Shown here piece after piece: positions 5,850 through 10,169 of a stretch of 10,169 nt of DNA. Source of the stretch: SXOA01 sp964444865 (GTDB lineage: Bacteria; Planctomycetota; Planctomycetia; Pirellulales; Pirellulaceae); assembly GCA_964444865.1 (NCBI GenBank), contig CAYUJE010000242.1, positions 1-10,169 on the forward strand. Reading direction: 5' to 3'. Position 1 is the first letter of the stretch. Each line of letters begins with the position of its first letter. The position numbers were made by a program, and so were the translations under genes. The notes below the pieces were generated by a model, which saw only the letters and a list, made by a program, of their open reading frames with translations, ran no database searches and was not told where the DNA came from.

Positions 5850-6638
5850 CTACCGCCGCATCGTGGCTCCCGCCGAGATGATCATTCCCCCGTCCACCAC
5901 AATGGTCTGCCCCGTGATGAGTTGCGAACCGGTGATGAAACTCATGATCGCTGCGGCCACATCGTCCGGCGAGCATACGCGCCCTAGCGGCGTCTTTTCT
6001 TCGAAGGTCTTAAGTGTCTTCTCCCAAGCGGCTTGCCCCAAGTTCTGGGCCACCCAGCGGCTGGAAATGAGGCCGGGGGCGACACCGTTCACGCGAATCT
6101 GCGGCGCAAGGGTGCGGGCCATCGAAACAGTGAGGTTATCCAGAGCCGCCTTGGTGCAACAATAAGCAATGGAACTTCCGTTGGCCGTGCGAGCTGCCAC
6201 GCTGGAGACATTCACAATTGCTCCGCCGCCGGCCCGCAACATCGGCTCCTTCACCGCGCGAATGCAGTGGAAAGGGCCCAGCACATTCACTTGATACAGC
6301 CGCAGCCAGACGTCGTCGGTGACCGCTTCCAAATCGTCAGCCGCGATAAACTTCGTTGTTCCCGCGGAGTTCACCAGAAAATCAACGCGGCCGAATTCCT
6401 TCTCGGCTGCCGCCACCATCGCACGGCAGGCATTGTCATCCGCTACGTCCGCCTGAAAGGCCACGCACTTCACCCCCAGCCCGCGGACTTCTTTAGCGGT
6501 CTCTTCAGACTCGTCCTTCGAGCGGCTGTAATTGATGAGAACGGCGCAACCCTCCCGTGCCAGTCGCAGGGAAGTTGCTTTGCCGACTCCCGTGCCGCCC
6601 CCGGTGACGATTGCCGCTTTGCCGGAAAGACTTGTCAT
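5850..6638 (-). CDS. SDR family NAD(P)-dependent oxidoreductase, FabG-like
   Basis: 262 residues, the classical short-chain dehydrogenase/reductase length. The Rossmann nucleotide motif is TGGGTGVG (12-19); NSAG is at 90-93, Asn118 in QVNVLGPF, the catalytic serine in NVSSVAA (145/146), and YCCTK gives Tyr159 and Lys163. The ending ITGQTIVVDGGMI is typical of FabG-type enzymes. The substrate is unknown: the sequence sits between 3-oxoacyl-ACP reductases and sugar or steroid dehydrogenases, and its distance from the fab genes on the opposite strand argues against a dedicated fatty-acid role. NYSRS after beta-strand 2, with basic or polar residues, would fit NADPH. The ATG is 11 bases after the stop of the TPR gene, so both are likely on one transcript; its Shine-Dalgarno is weak. 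Confidence 0.9.
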   Translation of the reverse strand: MTSLSGKAAIVTGGGTGVGKATSLRLAREGCAVLINYSRSKDESEETAKEVRGLGVKCVAFQADVADDNACRAMVAAAEKEFGRVDFLVNSAGTTKFIAADDLEAVTDDVWLRLYQVNVLGPFHCIRAVKEPMLRAGGGAIVNVSSVAARTANGSSIAYCCTKAALDNLTVSMARTLAPQIRVNGVAPGLISSRWVAQNLGQAAWEKTLKTFEEKTPLGRVCSPDDVAAAIMSFITGSQLITGQTIVVDGGMIISAGATMRR

Positions 6639-6649
6639 GGGATGGTTGC

Positions 6650-7666
6650 CTACTTTTCTTCCGCAGGCTTGTCTTCGGTCTTCTCCACCGGCTTCTCTTC
6701 GGCGGCTTTCTTCTCGGGTTCCCCGGGCTTGTCCTCGGTTTTCTCGGCCGGCTTAACCGGTGTGGGAACAGCGGGCTTTACCGGAGTGGGAACGGCTGGG
6801 GGAGAGGTCTTCGAACCTTCCTCGCCAGACTCCGTCGTCTTCGGGCTATCGGTCTTGGGCTTCTCAAGGCCGGGAAGCCCCTTCGTGTCCAAGTTGTCAA
6901 AAGGAGAGGGACCAAGTGGGTTGGGACCGTGCGAAGCTGGCCCATCCAGTTTCATTTCCCCAGGAATACTCAAATCGGGCCGCTCGGGAAGCGGTTCCCG
7001 GCGCTGTCCCATATCAAAAGGATTTCCCGTCGCCTTGGGGCGAGACTCCAACTCTTGCTTATCAAGCCACGCCAATAGTTCAGGAACGTCGCTTCCCTTT
7101 TCCAGCCGCTTGAGACTCTTGACGGCCGCTTTTCCAAAAGCCCCCTCGGGATCATCCTTGGCAACAAGTCCATAGTATTTGCGGGCGTCGTCGAGCTTAT
7201 TCGCGGTTTCGCTGGCCTTGGCCAGACTGGTGTGAACCCGAATGAGCAGGGCCGTATCACTCGGGCCAGTCTCCGCTTCCTGCAAGTTTTTGATCGCTTT
7301 TTCCAAAGTCGCTTTGGCCGCTTTGGGATCCTGCACCAGCTGCTGCGTCACCTGCCGCAATTGTTGATCCGCGAGCGTCAGCAAGGCCCAGCGGCCGGGA
7401 AGCGTCCCCTTTTGCTTATCGGCAACCGTTTTTAGCGCATCCTCGACCTTCGGTTCGCCAAAGGCTGAGTAGTATTCCTGCCAGGCAGGAGCACTGGTCA
7501 TGTCGCTCCCCGTGGACATAAACAGATACGCGATAAACCCCACCAATAACACGGCCGCTGCGATGCCAATCAGGGGCAAGTGGGGCTTCCAGGCCTCGAT
7601 GTGTTCCGCCAACCACTTGGCGAGTTCGTTCGTGACCGGCTTGTGATGGCGACCTGCGGATTTCAT
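6650..7666 (-). CDS. Membrane-anchored TPR protein (YfgM-like) with Pro/Lys/Glu-rich tail
   Basis: 338 residues. A short basic/amphipathic N-terminus is followed by one hydrophobic helix at about 30-50, then helical TPR-like repeats (about 60-200) with tell-tale segments GRWALLTLADQQL, ATLEKAIKNLQEAE and KLDDARKYYGLVAKDDPEGAFGKAAVKSLKRL, close to the YfgM/TPR_21 type of ancillary translocon subunit. From about 215 the sequence becomes Pro/Gly-rich and ends in a low-complexity Lys/Pro/Glu tail with internal duplications (VPTPVKPA twice, EKTEDKP twice). By topology the TPR domain would lie outside the cytoplasm. A role in secretion or envelope protein handling is an inference from the family. 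Start at 7666 is backed by AAGGA 8 bases upstream and a promoter; the longer frame to 7798 runs across that promoter. It precedes the SDR gene. Confidence 0.8.
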   Translation of the reverse strand: MKSAGRHHKPVTNELAKWLAEHIEAWKPHLPLIGIAAAVLLVGFIAYLFMSTGSDMTSAPAWQEYYSAFGEPKVEDALKTVADKQKGTLPGRWALLTLADQQLRQVTQQLVQDPKAAKATLEKAIKNLQEAETGPSDTALLIRVHTSLAKASETANKLDDARKYYGLVAKDDPEGAFGKAAVKSLKRLEKGSDVPELLAWLDKQELESRPKATGNPFDMGQRREPLPERPDLSIPGEMKLDGPASHGPNPLGPSPFDNLDTKGLPGLEKPKTDSPKTTESGEEGSKTSPPAVPTPVKPAVPTPVKPAEKTEDKPGEPEKKAAEEKPVEKTEDKPAEEK

Positions 7667-7719
7667 AGCAAATTTCCTTGGGCAAACAGCCCGCTGGCAG
7701 AACCTGAGTACTCGTCCGA

Positions 7720-7749
7720 AGTATAGGACTGGCAAGCAAATAGCGTCAA
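7720..7749 (-). promoter_or_regulatory. Sigma70-like promoter of the TPR-SDR pair
   Basis: On the minus strand TTGACG (7744-7749) is followed after 18 bases by TATACT (7720-7725). Transcription would start near 7713 and leave a leader of about 47 bases before the ATG at 7666, with AAGGA at 7675-7679 as ribosome binding site. Confidence 0.6.
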
Positions 7750-7808
7750 GGGCGACAAATGGCTTCACAGCAACTGAGAGAGTCACCCTGCAAGGCAAAA
7801 CCAGGCAC

Positions 7809-7883
7809 TAGCCCAACGCGCAAGCGAGGAAAAGGAGTATTGCACCTGTGCGACGTCCAATTCCCATGCTTGGCGTCGGGCTA
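7809..7883. repeat. Inverted pair of TAGCCC-type repeats (family 2)
   Basis: TAGCCCAACGCGCAAGCGAG at 7809-7828 recurs in inverted orientation at 7864-7883 as TAGCCCGACGCCAAGCATGG, with 34 bases between. The match is imperfect (one gap and a few mismatches). The heads read CTAG and ATAG rather than GTAG, so these are probably decayed copies. The pair lies between the two divergent promoters and leaves both intact. Confidence 0.6.
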
Positions 7884-7936
7884 TTATTTGTGCCGCTTGG
7901 AGACACTGAATAGCCTTGCCAGCGGAAAAGGGTTCC

Positions 7937-7965
7937 TTGACAGACTTTAGGGTGAATTTTAGGAT
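7937..7965 (+). promoter_or_regulatory. Sigma70-like promoter of rpmF-fabD-fabG
   Basis: A consensus TTGACA (-35, 7937-7942) lies 17 bases before TAGGAT (-10, 7960-7965). The start point would be near 7972, giving a leader of about 56 bases before the rpmF ATG. It is the best promoter match in the window, in keeping with a ribosomal-protein gene. Confidence 0.65.
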
Positions 7966-8027
7966 AGTTCGTTTCCACAAGTTTGTCTCGGTTTTGGGCC
8001 AGTGGCCCTTTAGCAAGTGAGTTCGCC

Positions 8028-8213
8028 ATGGCTGTACCCAAACGCCGTCATTCTAATTCCCGTACTAACAAGCGCCGTGCCCACGACGCCAAAAAGGCCA
8101 AACAGCTTTCGTACTGCCCCAAGTGCAGCACTGCCGTCCCCCAGCATGTCGTTTGCCCCAACTGCGGCTACTACATGGGGCGGACCATGGTCGAGACGGA
8201 AGAGACGGCATAG
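8028..8213 (+). CDS. rpmF: 50S ribosomal protein L32
   Basis: 61 residues, the normal L32 size. The N-terminus MAVPKRRHSNSRTNKRRAHD is the conserved basic tail that reaches into the large ribosomal subunit, and two CxxC pairs (C30/C33 and C43/C46) form the zinc ribbon found in the zinc-binding (C+) version of L32. The start is fixed by the universal MAVPKRR beginning; the frame extends 45 bases upstream but that part is not L32. Only a weak AAGTGAG precedes the ATG. It is the first gene behind the promoter at 7937 and is followed 73 bases later by fabD, matching the frequent linkage of rpmF to fatty-acid genes, though without plsX and fabH here. A hairpin repeat begins 3 bases after its stop. 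Confidence 0.96.
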   Translation: MAVPKRRHSNSRTNKRRAHDAKKAKQLSYCPKCSTAVPQHVVCPNCGYYMGRTMVETEETA

Positions 8214-8216
8214 TTT

Positions 8217-8273
8217 GTAGCAACCCGCTTCAGCGGGTTAATCCACGACGAACCCGTTGAAGCGGGTTACTAC
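8217..8273. repeat. Outward-facing pair of GTAG-headed hairpins (family 3) between rpmF and fabD
   Basis: The left copy starts GTAGCAACCCGCTTCAGCGG (8217-8236) and folds AACCCGCT/AGCGGGTT with a 2-base loop. The right copy, read on the minus strand from 8273, starts GTAGTAACCCGCTTCAACGG and folds the same way with one G-T pair. The two copies are complementary to each other at 21 of 23 positions, so a long hairpin is possible too. The pair starts 3 bases after the rpmF stop and ends 4 bases before the fabD ribosome binding site, where it could attenuate transcription or protect the rpmF mRNA end. Confidence 0.85.
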
Positions 8274-8286
8274 GAGCGGAGGCAGC

Positions 8287-9198
8287 GTGAGCCGGCCAGC
8301 GTTTCTTTTTCCGGGGCAGGGGGCTCAGGCTGTCGGCATGGGCAAGCAGCTCGCCGAGACTCTGCCGGCAGCGCGGGCGCTCTTCGACCAGGCCAACCAG
8401 ATTCTGGGATACGATCTGGCCAAGATCTGCTTCGAAGGTCCCGAAGACCAACTTAACTCCACCGTTCATAGCCAGCCCGCACTCTTCGTCACCAGCCTGG
8501 CCGGAGTCGAGTTTCTCAAGGCCAACCAGCCGGATGTCGTCGCCTCGGCCTCCGCGGCTGCGGGATTGAGCCTGGGAGAATACACGGCTCTCGTCTTTGC
8601 CGGCGTCATGAGTTTTGAAGACGGCCTCCGCGTCGTTCAGCAGCGGGGCCGCGCCATGCAAGACTCCGCGGATGCCGTCCCCAGTGGCATGGTCAGCATC
8701 CTGGGAATGGAGGTCCCCAAAATTCAGGAACTCTGCAATCAGGCCCGCGGCGAAGGCGAGGTGCTGCAAATCGCCAACTACCTTTGCCCCGGCAACATCG
8801 TCGTCTCCGGCCACAAAGCGGCCTGCGAGAAGATCGCCGAGCTCGCCACCGCAGCCGGTGCGATGAAAACCATTCCGCTCGCCGTCGCCGGCGCGTTCCA
8901 CACCCCCATCATGCAGCCCGCGGTCGAGAAACTTGCGGCGGCCCTCGCTGGCGTCCAGCTGCAGAGCCCGCGAATCCCCGTCGTCAGCAACGTCGACGCA
9001 GCCGTCCACAGCGACCCCGAAGAACTCCGCTCCCTCCTCGTGAAACAAGTTGTCTCTCCCGTCCGCTGGGAAGATTCGCAGCGTTACCTCCTCAATCAAG
9101 GCTACGCTCCGCATTGGGAGATCGGCCCCGGCCGGGTACTCCGCGGACTGCTCAAGCGGATTGAGCGGAAGGCAGCAGCGGAGGGAGTGGAGTGTTAG
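8287..9198 (+). CDS. fabD: Malonyl-CoA:ACP transacylase
   Basis: 303 residues, normal for FabD, which moves the malonyl group from CoA to acyl carrier protein in the cytosol to feed fatty-acid elongation. Motifs: FLFPGQGAQAVGMG at the N-terminus; the nucleophile Ser95 in GLSLGEYTAL; Arg120 in VVQQRGRAMQ, which binds the malonyl carboxylate; Asn170 in CPGNIVVSG; catalytic His205 in GAFHTPIM; and EIGPGRVLRGLLKR near the end. The residue before the nucleophile is Leu94 where most FabD proteins have His (GHSLGE). Start: GTG at 8287 with GGAGG at 8278-8282; the longer frame begins with a TTG at 8257 that lies inside the repeat and is discarded. Located between rpmF and fabG, as expected for a fab cluster. 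Confidence 0.95.
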   Translation: MSRPAFLFPGQGAQAVGMGKQLAETLPAARALFDQANQILGYDLAKICFEGPEDQLNSTVHSQPALFVTSLAGVEFLKANQPDVVASASAAAGLSLGEYTALVFAGVMSFEDGLRVVQQRGRAMQDSADAVPSGMVSILGMEVPKIQELCNQARGEGEVLQIANYLCPGNIVVSGHKAACEKIAELATAAGAMKTIPLAVAGAFHTPIMQPAVEKLAAALAGVQLQSPRIPVVSNVDAAVHSDPEELRSLLVKQVVSPVRWEDSQRYLLNQGYAPHWEIGPGRVLRGLLKRIERKAAAEGVEC

Positions 9199-9209
9199 CC
9201 GACAAAGCA

Positions 9210-9283
9210 AATGACTAAACCCTAATGTCTAATGACTAATGTTTGGATTTCCATTAGTCATTAGACATTAGGATTTAGTCATT
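9210..9283. repeat. 32-bp near-perfect inverted repeat (long hairpin) between fabD and fabG
   Basis: The left arm (9210-9241, beginning AATGACTAAACCCTAATG) and right arm (9252-9283) are complementary at 31 of 32 positions around a 10-base loop, TTTGGATTTC. Each arm is itself built of short repeated words (AATGACTAA, TAATGTCTAATGACTAATG). It is A/T-rich, unlike the surrounding coding DNA and unlike the GTAG hairpins, and carries no GTAG head. It starts 12 bases after the fabD stop. As RNA it would form a very stable stem that could end, attenuate or process the transcript ahead of fabG; there is no following T-run. Confidence 0.9.
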
Positions 9284-9320
9284 CCCCTTCTTCGTTCACC
9301 TCACCATCACGAGTCACCCT

Positions 9321-10088
9321 ATGCCCTCCCCTTACGATAGCCTCAAAGTCGATCTCTCGGGCCAAACTGCCGTCGTCACCGGGGCCTCGCAAGGGCTCGG
9401 CAAGGCCATCGCTGTCGTCCTTGGCAAAGCCGGGGCCAGGGTCGCCTGCCTTGCTCGCAACGCGGCCAAGCTAGCGGTGACCGTGGGGGAAATTACCGGG
9501 GCCGGGGGTCAGGCGGAAGCCTTTGCCGCCGACGTGAAGGACGGAGCCGCGGTCGACAAGCTGATGGACGACCTGGCCGAAAAGTGGGGCAAGATCGACA
9601 TCCTGGTCAACAACGCCGGCGTCACGCGCGACACGCTCCTCCCCCGCATGACCGACGAGGAATGGGACGAAGTGATCGACACCAACCTCCGCGGGGCTTT
9701 CCTGTTCGCCCGGGCCGCCTCCCGCCACATGATGCGGGCCCGCTACGGCCGCATCATCAACATCTCCAGCGTCAGCGGCATCATGGGAAACGCCGGCCAG
9801 ACCAACTACTCCGCCTCCAAAGCGGGCCTCATCGGCTTCACCCGCAGTCTCAGCAAGGAACTGGCCGGGCGGAAGGTCACCATCAACGCCGTCTGTCCCG
9901 GCTTTATCGAAAGCGACATGACCAAGGCCCTGGGGGACGTGATCCTGGACGAAGTCAAGAAGCGCATCCCCGCCAAGCGCATCGGCCTTCCCGAAGACAT
10001 CGCCACCGGCGTCCTCTTCCTCGCCAGCCCCGCCGCCTGCTACATCACCGGCCAGGTCCTCACCATCGACGGCGGCATGACGGGATAG
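9321..10088 (+). CDS. fabG: 3-oxoacyl-ACP reductase
   Basis: 255 residues. FabG reduces 3-oxoacyl-ACP to 3-hydroxyacyl-ACP with NADPH in each elongation cycle, as a cytosolic tetramer. The nucleotide-binding motif is TGASQGLG (20-27); NNAG is at 97-100, Asn122 in DTNLRGAF, Ser150 in INISSVSG, and YSASK gives Tyr163 and Lys167. NAVCPGFIESDMT and the ending ITGQVLTIDGGM are strongly FabG-like, and ARN after beta-strand 2 fits NADPH. Its place behind rpmF and fabD makes it the biosynthetic FabG, unlike the second SDR of the window at 5850-6638. The first eight to ten residues (MPSPYDSLKV) are a little longer than in E. coli FabG. No Shine-Dalgarno precedes the ATG. The stop codon shares its last base with a GTAG repeat head. 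Confidence 0.95.
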   Translation: MPSPYDSLKVDLSGQTAVVTGASQGLGKAIAVVLGKAGARVACLARNAAKLAVTVGEITGAGGQAEAFAADVKDGAAVDKLMDDLAEKWGKIDILVNNAGVTRDTLLPRMTDEEWDEVIDTNLRGAFLFARAASRHMMRARYGRIINISSVSGIMGNAGQTNYSASKAGLIGFTRSLSKELAGRKVTINAVCPGFIESDMTKALGDVILDEVKKRIPAKRIGLPEDIATGVLFLASPAACYITGQVLTIDGGMTG

Positions 10089-10144
10089 TAGCCTGCTCAC
10101 TCCGTGAGCAGGCATGCCGGCACACAGAGTGTGCCGGCTTCTAC
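10088..10144. repeat. Outward-facing pair of GTAG-headed hairpins (families 4 and 5) after fabG
   Basis: The left hairpin (10088-10113) begins GTAGCCTGCTCAC; its 10-bp perfect stem GCCTGCTCAC/GTGAGCAGGC encloses the loop TCC. The right hairpin (10116-10138) has a perfect 10-bp stem GCCGGCACAC/GTGTGCCGGC with loop AGA and, read on the minus strand, is headed GTAGAA from 10144. The stems are unrelated in sequence but the layout is the same as at 8217-8273. The fabG stop TAG (10086-10088) supplies the first base of the left head. It may act as a bidirectional terminator, though without a clear T-run. Confidence 0.85.
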
Positions 10145-10169
10145 TAGGCGATAAGCGAAAAATGCCCTC

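Larger units (their letters stand above)
7667..8027. other. Divergent intergenic region between TPR gene and rpmF
   Basis: 361 bases with no credible gene. It carries a promoter pointing left (7720-7749), a promoter pointing right (7937-7965), and a degenerate inverted repeat pair (7809-7883). The DUF177 (YceD) gene that precedes rpmF in many bacteria is absent. Short minus-strand frames here read through the repeat and give peptides such as SSLARWASAW, a typical false product of such repeats. Confidence 0.7.

Noticed and set aside
5302..6165. 287-residue plus-strand open frame
   Set aside because: Runs across the end of comF, then antisense to PilZ and the SDR gene; no recognisable motif.
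6033..7175. 380-residue plus-strand open frame
   Set aside because: It is antisense to the SDR and TPR genes, whose motifs and codon pattern are clear; the product is Ser/Gly/Phe low complexity with no domain.
7783..8041. Two 77-residue minus-strand frames upstream of rpmF
   Set aside because: They cover two promoters and a repeat pair; products contain the SLARWASA-type string typical of repeat read-through.
8230..9210. 326-residue minus-strand open frame
   Set aside because: Antisense shadow of fabD produced by GC-rich third positions; no family motif.
9471..10115. 214-residue minus-strand open frame
   Set aside because: Antisense to fabG; Gly/Ala/Asp-rich product without domain structure.

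Overview
The window looks like chromosomal DNA from a GC-rich Gram-negative bacterium, most probably a planctomycete (Pirellulales-like). This is an inference from several things: an LPS-export permease, many genes without a clear Shine-Dalgarno, a zinc-finger/membrane protein of a type I associate with planctomycetes, a FabD with GLSLGEY instead of GHSLGEY, and intergenic spaces full of short hairpin repeats. There are no rRNA or tRNA genes, CRISPR arrays, phage genes or transposase genes.

Layout. 2-724 (+): 3' part of a peptidase C26 / PuuD-like class I amidotransferase whose nucleophile Cys position is Gly. 725-1574: gene-free, about 850 bp, with six or seven REP-like hairpins and two other inverted repeats. 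1575-2147 (-): DJ-1/PfpI protein of the plant DJ-1D type. 2390-3307 (+): zinc-finger plus membrane-anchored coiled-coil protein of unknown function. 3336-4520 (-): LptF/LptG-type permease. 4607-5395 (+): ComF-type phosphoribosyltransferase. 5404-5694 (-): stand-alone PilZ domain. 5850-6638 and 6650-7666 (both -): an SDR oxidoreductase transcribed behind a membrane-anchored TPR protein with a Lys/Pro/Glu-rich tail. 8028-10088 (+): rpmF-fabD-fabG, a ribosomal-protein/fatty-acid-synthesis cluster that probably continues into acpP outside the window.

Three sigma70-like promoters are readable: one for lptG, one for the TPR-SDR pair, one for rpmF-fabD-fabG. The rpmF-fabD-fabG genes work together in the sense known from many bacteria: L32 is co-transcribed with malonyl-CoA:ACP transacylase and ketoacyl-ACP reductase. 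The other genes are mostly single-gene housekeeping units.

The most interesting signal is between the genes. At least four unrelated hairpin sequences share a 5' GTAG tetranucleotide, occur as inverted pairs, and sit on or within a few bases of stop codons (pfpI, rpmF, fabG). GTAG is the head known from REP elements mobilised by RAYT (TnpA-REP) transposases, so this looks like a multi-family REP/BIME population. A separate 32-bp near-perfect hairpin with a different sequence lies between fabD and fabG.
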